Shown here in pieces: positions 1-7,749 of a stretch of 21,621 bases of DNA. The DNA lies in contig CAYWRO010000055.1 in assembly GCA_964460345.1 (NCBI GenBank), positions 1 to 21,621 on the forward strand, in the 5' to 3' direction. The notes beneath the pieces were generated by a model that saw only the letters and a list, made by a program, of their open reading frames with translations, was not told the origin of the DNA and did not search any database. Numbering within the stretch: the first letter of the stretch is position 1; every line of letters starts with the position of its first letter. The DNA comes from CAYWRO01 sp964460345 (lineage in GTDB: Bacteria > Planctomycetota > Phycisphaerae > Phycisphaerales > UBA1924). Position numbers and translations under genes: made by a program.

Positions 1-1281
1 GCGGAAGAGGATGCAGCCACGGCGGCCGAACCGCAAGGTCCTGACCCCGACGCTCCCGACGCCGAGACCGAGTCCGGCGCCATGCTCAGCGTCGTGGCCC
101 GTTCGGTCGTCGGCACGCCGAAGGATGAACGCCGTGCGGGGATGACCAACATCGACCGCGTCGCCCAGACCGACGTCGATCGCCTGCGGCTGGCCATTCT
201 GTACGCCTACGTCTTCGATCACGAGACGGCCCGCGGCCGTCTTGAGGCCTTGGAAGGTGCGGAACTGAGCCCCGGGCTTCAGCGCGATCTGGCTACTTTC
301 CAGCGCCTGTACACGGCTGGGGAGGGCGCGCTCAGCGACGAGGAGGCCGAGCGCATGAGCGCGCGGCACGGCTGGTTCTGGGACCTCGCCCTCGCGTCGA
401 TGACCGAGCCCGACAGCGAAGTGCGTGCCCGTCTCGAGGAAGAGGCTCGCACCACCTATTACATCGCCACCGGAGCGAGTCTCTCCTTCCTGCTCATGCT
501 CGTGGCCTCTTTCGGCCTTTTCATCACCGCCATCGTGATGGTGGCCACCGGCAAGATCCGCACCCGCTACGTGCCCCCTCAGCCCGGCGGCAGCGCGTAC
601 ATCGAGACGTTCGCTGCCTTTCTCCTGGCCTTCATGCTCCTGTCGATGGCGACCGCCATCGCGCTCGCGTCCGGGTCTGAGACGGTTCAACAGATCGCCG
701 AGCCGGCCATGCACATCGTCCGTTGGGGTCTGCTGGGCGCGCTGGCCTGGCCGCTGCTCCGCGGCTCAACCTGGCGCGACGTCCGGGCCTCCATCGGCTG
801 GGTAACGCCGCGTGGCTTCTTCCGCGAGGTCGGCTGCGGGATTGTCGGCTATTTCGCCGCGTTGCCGCTCATCGCCCTGGGCGCGACGATCACAATCACC
901 CTCACCGCGCTGGTCGACAACCCCATGCCCACGCACCCCCTTCCCGAGATGCTTGCCCAGGCCGGACCCGCGCAGATCATCCTGCTCGTGGTCCTGGCCA
1001 CCCTGTGGGCGCCCATCGTTGAAGAGACGTTCTTCCGCGGCGCGCTCTACCACCACCTCCGGGGTCGCCTGCACTGGGTGCTGGCGGGCCTCGTCAGCGG
1101 GCTCATCTTCGCCGCCATTCATCCGCAGGGCCTCCTGGCGATCCCCGCCCTCATGGGCATCGCCCTCATGCTTGCCATGCTCCGCGAATGGCGCGGCTCC
1201 CTCGTTGCTTCCATGACGGCCCACGCCCTCAACAATGGCATGATCACCGCGCTCGTCCTTCTCCTTATGAAGGTGCAGTAA
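1..1281 (+). CDS. CPBP family intramembrane protease, paralogue 1 (5' end outside window)
   Basis: The reading frame is open from the first base, so the ATG at 82 is probably internal and the true start lies upstream. The product is a polytopic membrane protein of the CPBP/Abi (Rce1-like) glutamic protease family. Three family motifs are visible: EETFFRG with the Glu pair at 1021-1026, FAAIHP about 30 residues later, and TAHALNNG near the C-terminus. These supply the catalytic Glu and the metal- or water-binding His/Asn. Before the membrane core there is a soluble region ending in RHGWFWDLAL, shared with the next two genes. A transmembrane helix precedes that region in both paralogues, and here it would be outside the window. 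The gene is first of three same-strand paralogues; the next starts about 60 bp downstream. The substrate cannot be inferred: the family includes prenyl-protein processing, bacteriocin-immunity and signalling proteases. Confidence 0.9.
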   Translation, partial: AEEDAATAAEPQGPDPDAPDAETESGAMLSVVARSVVGTPKDERRAGMTNIDRVAQTDVDRLRLAILYAYVFDHETARGRLEALEGAELSPGLQRDLATFQRLYTAGEGALSDEEAERMSARHGWFWDLALASMTEPDSEVRARLEEEARTTYYIATGASLSFLLMLVASFGLFITAIVMVATGKIRTRYVPPQPGGSAYIETFAAFLLAFMLLSMATAIALASGSETVQQIAEPAMHIVRWGLLGALAWPLLRGSTWRDVRASIGWVTPRGFFREVGCGIVGYFAALPLIALGATITITLTALVDNPMPTHPLPEMLAQAGPAQIILLVVLATLWAPIVEETFFRGALYHHLRGRLHWVLAGLVSGLIFAAIHPQGLLAIPALMGIALMLAMLREWRGSLVASMTAHALNNGMITALVLLLMKVQ

Positions 1282-1341
1282 TCAGCCGTTACGCGGCGGC
1301 GTTTGCATCCTCCGCAGAAACCACCCGATTACCATTGCATC

Positions 1342-2964
1342 ATGATGGCGCCAGATGAGTCTGGGGAACCAGCGGGTGGGAAGGCCCGGCATTTCCTCGA
1401 CATCGCTCCGCGCCAGCCACGCGTGCCGCCACCGCTTCCCGGAACCCTCCCCGCTCAACACACGCGCCCCGCTCCTCGCGCGGCCCAACGTGCCGTTGCT
1501 CGTCGACGCCCGGTTCTGCAGCACGCCGGCCGCACGGGGCGGCCGGATCCCGGATCACGCCTCTGGGGGATCGTGGCGATTATCGCCGCGTGCGTCCTCG
1601 TGCCTCTTGTCATCGTGGTGCAGCAATCTGCCCTCGCCAGGATCGAATCCGACTGGCGCGCGAAAGAAGCCGTCGCGGGACCGGATGGCCCCATCACGCC
1701 CCCCGGCTTTGACCAGTTCACGATCGCCACGAAGGCCTTCGTCAAGATGAACGAGGCGATGCGCGCGCAGGGGCAGCCCGGACCGTGGGCCAACGACGAC
1801 TTCGCCTCCTCCATGCTCGACTCCTACGCGATCACCCTTCATGACGAGGTCCGCCTGGCCATCGTCAAGGGCGAGTTGGCCGGTACGGACGCCGCGCTGG
1901 AGCAGCTCGACGAGACCGCGCCGTACGTTGAGCACGGCGGTCCGCTCTGGATGGACATCGCCGCCCTGCGCACGCTCTACGATCGCGGCGGCGACGCGGC
2001 TCTGACGCAGCAGCAGCGAGATGCGCTCGTCGAGCGCCACGGCTGGTATGGCAAGGTTGCCCTCGCATTTAACGATGCGCCATCCGACCCGGTCCGCCAG
2101 GATCTCCTCGACGGCGGTTGGCTCTTCCTCTGGGCGATGGTCATCATCATGCTGGGGCTTGGCTTCGGGCTGATGGCTGCTCTGGCCCTCTTTATCGTGG
2201 CGCTCATTCGTATCGCGACCGGCCAGTTCAAGCTGCGCATGGAAATGCCTTCCCCCGGCGGCAGCGTCTACCTGGAGACCTTCGTCATCTTCATGGCCGC
2301 CTTCGCCGCGCTTCTCGCGTTTTCCGCGCAGGTTCAGGATCAGGAGGGTGCAGAGTGGATGCTCATCCTAGGCCCCTGGGCCGTCGCCCCCCTTGTCCTC
2401 TGGCCCCTGCTCCGGCGTGTCCCCTGGCGCACCTACAGCGCCGACATCGGCTGGCACCGTGGCGAAGGCATTTTCAAGGAGATCGGCTGCGGCATCACCG
2501 GCTATCTCGCCAGCCTCCCGGGCTACGTTGCGGTCGTCATCATCATGGTGATCTTTGAGATCATCCGCATGGCCGCCACGAGAGACTTTGAAGGAACCCC
2601 TCCGCCCGGTGAGTTCCCGATCGATCTGACCGGCCGTTACCGCTGGCTCATGCTCGCGGGATTCATGTCTCTCATCGCAATCTGGGCTCCCCTCGTCGAA
2701 GAAACCATCTTTCGCGGCGCACTCTTCCGCCACCTCACCTCCCGCCTCCACTGGCTGGTGGCCGCCATCGCTACGGCGATCATCTTCGGCGCCATCCATC
2801 CCTACCCGATGCTCGGGATCGTGCCCGTCGCGTTCCTCGGCTACGTCTTCGCCATCATGCGCCGCTGGCGCGGCTCCCTGATTGCTCCCATTACCGCGCA
2901 CGCCTTGCACAACGGCACCATCGGGGCGATACTCATCGTCATTCTGTTGACCGTGGCCGATTAG
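1342..2964 (+). CDS. CPBP family intramembrane protease, paralogue 2
   Basis: This encodes about 540 residues from the ATG at 1342. A TTG at 1303 would add 13 residues, and the adjacent ATG at 1345 is also possible; none has a convincing Shine-Dalgarno, so the start is uncertain. Order of parts: a proline/arginine-rich N-terminus containing PPPLPG, a transmembrane helix (about residues 60-80), a soluble region ending in RHGWYGKVAL, then several transmembrane helices with the CPBP core. Catalytic-type motifs are EETIFRG (Glu pair at 2698-2703), FGAIHP and TAHALHNG. Two further segments match paralogues 1 and 3: PGGSVYLETF, and a KEIGCGITGY stretch before the core. The gene lies 60 bp after paralogue 1 and 15 bp before paralogue 3, which suggests one transcript. 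All expected active-site residues are present, so an active protease is likely; its substrate is unknown. Confidence 0.9.
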   Translation: MMAPDESGEPAGGKARHFLDIAPRQPRVPPPLPGTLPAQHTRPAPRAAQRAVARRRPVLQHAGRTGRPDPGSRLWGIVAIIAACVLVPLVIVVQQSALARIESDWRAKEAVAGPDGPITPPGFDQFTIATKAFVKMNEAMRAQGQPGPWANDDFASSMLDSYAITLHDEVRLAIVKGELAGTDAALEQLDETAPYVEHGGPLWMDIAALRTLYDRGGDAALTQQQRDALVERHGWYGKVALAFNDAPSDPVRQDLLDGGWLFLWAMVIIMLGLGFGLMAALALFIVALIRIATGQFKLRMEMPSPGGSVYLETFVIFMAAFAALLAFSAQVQDQEGAEWMLILGPWAVAPLVLWPLLRRVPWRTYSADIGWHRGEGIFKEIGCGITGYLASLPGYVAVVIIMVIFEIIRMAATRDFEGTPPPGEFPIDLTGRYRWLMLAGFMSLIAIWAPLVEETIFRGALFRHLTSRLHWLVAAIATAIIFGAIHPYPMLGIVPVAFLGYVFAIMRRWRGSLIAPITAHALHNGTIGAILIVILLTVAD

Positions 2965-2979
2965 GCCGGTGCGAGAGAC

Positions 2980-4698
2980 ATGGGCGGAGATCACCCACAT
3001 TCCAACGGAGCAGGCGGCTCCGCAGGCTCTTCGCCTGGCCGTCGTGCCGTTCCACCCCCGTTGCCGGGATCGCTCCCGCATTTGCGAGAGGCAGCGTCGC
3101 CAGCAACCTCCGCGGCCGCCGACAGCGCACGATCCCCCGCTGGCGCGGTACGTGCCCTGCCGCCGCCTGCGCCGACTGACAAACTCGCACGAGCCGCAGC
3201 GAAGGCCGAGCACCGCGCCACCCGCCCTGAGCTGAACGACGAGCGAGACCCCTCCCTCTGGCCGATGGCCTGGCTGATTGCCCTCGTGGTCGTCCCGCTC
3301 GCCGCGTTCTTCCAGCAGTACACCCTCTGGCTTGGCAGCGCGAGGCTCGACACCGCCCCGGCCGAGATTCGCAACAGCGAAGCCGTCTCGCCGCCGGAAG
3401 TCTCAGACCTGGTCATCAACGCCAAGTACCTCGTCAAGTTCATACATTTTATCGATGAGGGGACGTGGGACGGCGATGAACCCTGGGCAGAGGAACTGGC
3501 CGCGGCGGCCGAAGACGAACTGGCCGTCGAGATCATGTCTGAACTGGAGCCCATGGCCGTGTCGCGCACGGAGCGGGTGCAACTGGCCATCGTCGCCGGC
3601 GAACTGCTTGGTCCGGAAGCTGCCCTTGAGCGGCTCACAGCGCTGCAGGCCGAAGTCTCTCCCGGCGGCGCGCTCGCCGGCGACATCACATGGCTCAGGA
3701 AGCTCTATACGGATGGTCCGCACGCCGTTGACCCGGGCGCGCGCGACTCGCTGATCGAGCGCCACGGCTGGTTCGGTCAACTGGCGCTCTCGCTGGATGC
3801 GCCGGTGTCCGACCCGCTCCGCTGGAGTGCTGTCAGCGGCTTCAAGCGAATCGCCGCGTTTGAACTCCTTGCCGACACTGGGATGGTGCTCTCCTTCCTC
3901 CTGGGCATCGTTCTGATCATCATCCTCGGCATTATCGCCGGCAAACATGGTCTCAGGCTCCACTTCGAACCGCCCGAGCCGGGCGGCACCGTTTACCTTG
4001 AGACGTTCACACTCTTCGCCGCGGGGTTCGTGCTTTTCCTCGCGCTTTTTCTCTTTCTCTTCGGCCTGCACGCCGAGGGCACGACGACGGCGCTGGTGGT
4101 GATGGAGGTCGTCACGTGGGGCCTCTTCCTCACCCTGCTTTACCCCATCGTCATTGCGAAGATGCCGATCCGGCGCGTCATGCGCGACCTCGGCCTTCAC
4201 CGCGGCGAAGGCTTCTTTAAGGAGGTCTGGTGCGGCCTGGTCGGCCACGTCGCCGGCATCCCCATCACCTGGATGGTCGCGGTCATCATGGTCGTCATCG
4301 CCCTGGTGACCGACGGCGGACAGAGCGAAGCGCAGGGCCTCGAGGGCTATCCCATCTTCGAATCTCCCGCCGGCGACTCGTGGCTGTACGTCTGGATCGG
4401 CGCGGCGTCGGCCATCATCTGGGCGCCCCTGCTGGAAGAGATCATGTTTCGCGGGGCGCTGTACCGCCATCTCCGCTCACGCTGGCGTGTGCCCCTCTCA
4501 GCGCTGGTGTCGGCCGCCGTGTTCGGCATGGTGCACCCCTACACCACGTCGGGCATTGTCCAGGTTGCCTTTGGCGGTCTCGTCTACGCGGGACTGCGGG
4601 AGTGGCGCGGCTCCCTCATCGCGCCGATCACCGCCCATGCGCTGCACAACGGCACCATCATGTTCATCCAGATCGGCATGCTCATGATCATCGAGTAG
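2980..4698 (+). CDS. CPBP family intramembrane protease, paralogue 3
   Basis: This is 572 residues from an ATG preceded by a modest GAGAG ribosome-binding site, 15 bp after the stop of paralogue 2. It has the same architecture: a low-complexity Pro/Ala/Arg N-terminus with PPPLPG, one transmembrane helix (about residues 90-110), a soluble region ending in RHGWFGQLAL, then a multi-helix CPBP core. Active-site motifs are EEIMFRG (Glu pair at 4435-4440), FGMVHP and TAHALHNG. The segments PGGTVYLETF and KEVWCGLVGH align with the paralogues. The soluble part is longer here, with an acidic insertion of about 30 residues. The three proteins have clearly diverged in sequence, so the duplication is not recent and specialisation or hetero-oligomers are possible. 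It is convergent with neuC, with only 53 bp between the stops and no obvious intrinsic terminator. Confidence 0.9.
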   Translation: MGGDHPHSNGAGGSAGSSPGRRAVPPPLPGSLPHLREAASPATSAAADSARSPAGAVRALPPPAPTDKLARAAAKAEHRATRPELNDERDPSLWPMAWLIALVVVPLAAFFQQYTLWLGSARLDTAPAEIRNSEAVSPPEVSDLVINAKYLVKFIHFIDEGTWDGDEPWAEELAAAAEDELAVEIMSELEPMAVSRTERVQLAIVAGELLGPEAALERLTALQAEVSPGGALAGDITWLRKLYTDGPHAVDPGARDSLIERHGWFGQLALSLDAPVSDPLRWSAVSGFKRIAAFELLADTGMVLSFLLGIVLIIILGIIAGKHGLRLHFEPPEPGGTVYLETFTLFAAGFVLFLALFLFLFGLHAEGTTTALVVMEVVTWGLFLTLLYPIVIAKMPIRRVMRDLGLHRGEGFFKEVWCGLVGHVAGIPITWMVAVIMVVIALVTDGGQSEAQGLEGYPIFESPAGDSWLYVWIGAASAIIWAPLLEEIMFRGALYRHLRSRWRVPLSALVSAAVFGMVHPYTTSGIVQVAFGGLVYAGLREWRGSLIAPITAHALHNGTIMFIQIGMLMIIE

Positions 4699-4751
4699 TG
4701 GCCGACAGCTAAGTCAAGCCGGCGAAACTTCGGAGCGCCGCTGCCCCGCGC

Positions 4752-5942
4752 TCAGTACGCGTTCTGCTTTCGCAACACACGCGCACTGCGCCCCTCCGCC
4801 TCGGCAAGCACCGCTGCGATCCGCTCACCCGTCCGCCCGTCTCCATAAGGATGCTCAAACGGCCCGCGCAGGGACAGCGCCCGCTCGAGCGCTGTGGCGA
4901 TCGATCGCTCCTCTTCATCCGCGTGCACGACGTTGCCTGCCCGCTCGCGCCCCGCCTGTCGTGCGCCGATGTCCACCGCCGCGCAACCCACCCCGCCCAC
5001 CGCCGCCGCTTCAATCAGCGCCCCGGAAGAGTTCCCCACCAGCACGCGGACGCGCCGCAGCAGCCCCAGGAACACGCCCCGCGCCAGGTGCGCCTCCACG
5101 TGCACAACTCCGCCCTTTCCCTGCTCGTCGGCCCCGCGCACCTGCCGTGCCGCTTCCGCGATCGCTCGCAGCACACCCTCGCGCCCGGGATCATGGTTCG
5201 GGTGGAGCGCCAGCACGCGCAAACCCGACCGCCCCAGCGCCCGCAGTGCCGCGGCGGCCGCCGCGTGTTCCTCCCGCTCCGTGCGCCCGATCGGATGCAT
5301 CAGGAACACCGCCTCCGGCGCGCCAAGGTCCTCGAATGCCGCGTCGCCCAGCGGCGGCACCTCACCCAGCCCGTCCATTGCCGGCGACCCGACCACATGA
5401 ATCCGCCACTCCGGTTCCCCCATTCGCCCGAGGCGCTCGGCCGACGCCCTCGTTGCCGCCAGGTGCAGATGAGCCAGCTTCGTCACGGCATGCCGCATCG
5501 CCTCATCCGCCACACCCTCGGCACGGTCACCACCATGGATGTGCGCTACGGCGATCCCCCCCACCGATGCCGCGGCCGCCGCGGCGAACGCCTCGATCCG
5601 GTCTCCCAGAACCACCACCCACTCTGGCGCCAGCGTGCCGAAAGCCTCGGCGAAGGCGCTTACGCCGCGCCCCACCGCGAGCGCATCGGCCAGGCGTGAG
5701 GTTTGCGCGACTTCCTGCATCGGCACGCGCGCGGCGACGGGAAACTCTGCGCTCACCTCCTCAATCGTCATCGCTGGCGGCAGAAGGTGGGAGCCGGCGG
5801 CGATCACCTGCAACGCAAGCGCCGGATGCTCCGCGATCGCCCGCATCACCGGGCGCAACAAGCCGAACTCCGCGCGCGAACCAGTCACCACCGCCACGCG
5901 GCGGACCGGGGTCGTCCCGGGACGGGCAACAGGATCAATCAT
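4752..5942 (-). CDS. neuC: UDP-N-acetylglucosamine 2-epimerase (hydrolysing), NeuC/LegG-like
   Basis: This 396-residue protein is a cytoplasmic, UDP-GlcNAc 2-epimerase-type (GT-B fold) enzyme. NeuC releases ManNAc from UDP-GlcNAc; the LegG branch releases 2,4-diacetamido-mannose-type sugars from UDP-diacetylbacillosamine. The result is the six-carbon precursor for NeuB. Visible family signatures are VAVVTGSRAEFGLL near the N-terminus, VVVLGDRIE, AHIHGGDRAEG followed by DEAMRHAVTKLAHLH, and GNSSGALIEAA near the C-terminus. The start ATG overlaps the neuB stop by 4 bp (ATGA), so it is probably translated by coupling. It is the last gene of the operon. Motifs alone do not separate NeuC from LegG, because no bacillosamine-pathway genes are in view. 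A legionaminate-type role is as likely as sialic acid. Confidence 0.88.
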   Translation of the reverse strand: MIDPVARPGTTPVRRVAVVTGSRAEFGLLRPVMRAIAEHPALALQVIAAGSHLLPPAMTIEEVSAEFPVAARVPMQEVAQTSRLADALAVGRGVSAFAEAFGTLAPEWVVVLGDRIEAFAAAAAASVGGIAVAHIHGGDRAEGVADEAMRHAVTKLAHLHLAATRASAERLGRMGEPEWRIHVVGSPAMDGLGEVPPLGDAAFEDLGAPEAVFLMHPIGRTEREEHAAAAAALRALGRSGLRVLALHPNHDPGREGVLRAIAEAARQVRGADEQGKGGVVHVEAHLARGVFLGLLRRVRVLVGNSSGALIEAAAVGGVGCAAVDIGARQAGRERAGNVVHADEEERSIATALERALSLRGPFEHPYGDGRTGERIAAVLAEAEGRSARVLRKQNAY

Positions 5943-6997
5943 GCCAGATCCTCCACCAGAATCGGCATGTCCGCTTCGATCGCGCGTGCCGCGCGACGGC
6001 CGACAACCTCGTCAACCCGGAATGGCTCGAGCCCCCATCCCGGCCGCTTGAACGTTACATCCGCACGCGTGATTGTCTGTCCTGGTTCCAGGGCGCTCCG
6101 GGTCGTTACCGACTGCCGGCTCACGAGTCGCACATCACGCTCGCAGTCCACGACACGCTTGACTGAGTCCCCAAACAATCTGTCGTCCGTCCTGTCGGCC
6201 AGAGACGGCTCGCGCGCGAGGCGCACGTACTCGGCGAACCCCTGTGGATCGAGCGACGCCGCGTGATCCGGCCCGGGTGCGGCCCGATCGTACGTCAAGT
6301 GCTTCTCCAGAATGCACGCGCCGAATCCCGCCACGGCGTGCAGGCCGGTCGTCAACAGGGTCGTGTGATCCGAGTACCCCGTCGGCGCGCCGTTCGCCGC
6401 TTCCCGCACGTGCTCCACCATCCGCACGTGCGCATCCGTGGGCGCGGTTGGGTACGAACTGATGCAGTGCAGGAACGCAACACGATCGTGCACCGGCTCC
6501 AGCCACTGTCGCGCGCGCTGAACTTCGTCGAAACAGGAAGCCCCCGTACTCACGATGAGCGGCTTGCCCGTTGTCGCCAGTGCATCCAGCAGCGGCCTGT
6601 GGGTGATGTCCGGGCTCGCCGTTTTGTACGCGTCAAACGCCACCGCCTCTGCCTCGGCGACAAGCTCAACGGAGAACACCGTCACAATCGCATGCACGCC
6701 AAGGTTGTGCGTGCGCTCAACCACCTGCGCCATGCCGTCCAGCGACAGCTCCAGCCGCCGCAGCATCTCGAGCGGGTCCGTCTCGCCGGCGCTGCGCTGA
6801 TACTCCGCCAGCTTCGCCGCCCGGCTCATCAGCAGGTCCGTCCGAAAGTACTGCAGTTTGACCGCGTCCGCTCCCGCGCGCGCTGCCGCTTCCGTTAAGT
6901 CAAGCGCACGCGACACATCGCCATCGTGGTTAACCCCGATCTCCGCGATGATGTACGGATCCGATGAATCGATCTGGCGGTCACCGATGCGCATCAT
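5939..6997 (-). CDS. neuB: N-acetylneuraminate/legionaminate synthase, NeuB family
   Basis: The predicted enzyme condenses phosphoenolpyruvate with a ManNAc-type sugar to give a nine-carbon nonulosonic acid in the cytoplasm. It has 352 residues, the usual NeuB size. The N-terminal TIM barrel opens with IIAEIGVNHDGD and continues with GADAVKLQYF, STGASCFDEV and FLHCISSYPT followed by GYSDHTT. The last 65 or so residues form a SAF/antifreeze-like domain, which contributes to the active site in this family. Three start codons lie in a row: GTG at 7000, ATG at 6997 and ATG at 6994. I chose 6997, which makes TGATG with the neuA stop. The downstream junction with neuC is an ATGA overlap. Subfamily (sialic, legionaminic or pseudaminic) is undecided; the NeuC partner argues against pseudaminic acid, which uses PseG instead. 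Confidence 0.92.
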   Translation of the reverse strand: MMRIGDRQIDSSDPYIIAEIGVNHDGDVSRALDLTEAAARAGADAVKLQYFRTDLLMSRAAKLAEYQRSAGETDPLEMLRRLELSLDGMAQVVERTHNLGVHAIVTVFSVELVAEAEAVAFDAYKTASPDITHRPLLDALATTGKPLIVSTGASCFDEVQRARQWLEPVHDRVAFLHCISSYPTAPTDAHVRMVEHVREAANGAPTGYSDHTTLLTTGLHAVAGFGACILEKHLTYDRAAPGPDHAASLDPQGFAEYVRLAREPSLADRTDDRLFGDSVKRVVDCERDVRLVSRQSVTTRSALEPGQTITRADVTFKRPGWGLEPFRVDEVVGRRAARAIEADMPILVEDLA

Positions 6998-7749
6998 CAC
7001 ACCATCGCCGGCACGGGAGCGCCACGCTGCCGGAGCATGGCATCGGCCACCGCCAGGTCGACCGCGCCGTCAACATCCACCACATCCCCTTCACCCGTGA
7101 GCACGCCGCGCCGGTCTGCCCCGAAGAACGCGTGCGGACCCGGCACCACCCCCTCCACTTCGCAGAAGAGCGACCGCCGCGTCACGGCGATCACCCCCCC
7201 ATCGGGAATGAACGCCGGCGGCAGTTCCTGCCTCCGGTAGATTCCGTGGTTCAGCACCTCCCCTTCCCACGGTCGCACACGACCGCCATCCTCCACGCGC
7301 GCTGTCCAGTACGGGTGGTGCTTTCCCACCGGCGCATACGACTGCACCGAATCACACCCGCTCTCGACCAGCAGGCCCACCGCGCGGTCGATCAGGTCGG
7401 CCGGCCGCACCGGTACGTTCCCATACAGGATCACCACCGGTGAAGCATCCCTGCCGTCGACCATGCGATCGCGCAACGACTCAACCGCGTGCCGGGCCGC
7501 TGCATCCACGGTCGCCGTATCGCCCGCCAGTTCCGGCGGGCGATCGATCACCACCACCCCCATCTCCCGCGCCACCGCCGCGGCACGTGGATCATCTGTG
7601 GAAAGCGCGACAAGTCCGACGCTGCTCGCCCGCTGTGCGGCTTCGATCGTCCACGCCACACACGGGCGTCCCGCCACCGGTGCGACGTTCTTGCCGGGCA
7701 AGCCCTTGCTCCCCGCGCGCGCCAGCACAATCGCCACCGCTGGAGTCAT
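6997..7749 (-). CDS. neuA: CMP-nonulosonate cytidylyltransferase, NeuA/LegF-like
   Basis: The predicted reaction is transfer of CMP from CTP to a nonulosonic acid, giving the activated donor for glycosylation. It has 250 residues, typical for a single-domain NeuA. The nucleotide-binding loop is seen near the N-terminus as ARAGSKGLPGKNV, followed by STDDP, RPPELAGDTAT and a late VVDVDGAVDLAVADAML segment corresponding to the metal-binding and C-terminal motifs. The usual LQPTSPLR stretch is replaced by LYGNVPVRPADLI, as in the subgroup of cytidylyltransferases linked to flagellar glycosylation (from memory, not checked). It begins within the stop codon of the Maf-like gene (ATGA at 7746-7749) and ends 1 bp into neuB, so the whole cluster is translationally linked. 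Confidence 0.9.
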   Translation of the reverse strand: MTPAVAIVLARAGSKGLPGKNVAPVAGRPCVAWTIEAAQRASSVGLVALSTDDPRAAAVAREMGVVVIDRPPELAGDTATVDAAARHAVESLRDRMVDGRDASPVVILYGNVPVRPADLIDRAVGLLVESGCDSVQSYAPVGKHHPYWTARVEDGGRVRPWEGEVLNHGIYRRQELPPAFIPDGGVIAVTRRSLFCEVEGVVPGPHAFFGADRRGVLTGEGDVVDVDGAVDLAVADAMLRQRGAPVPAMV

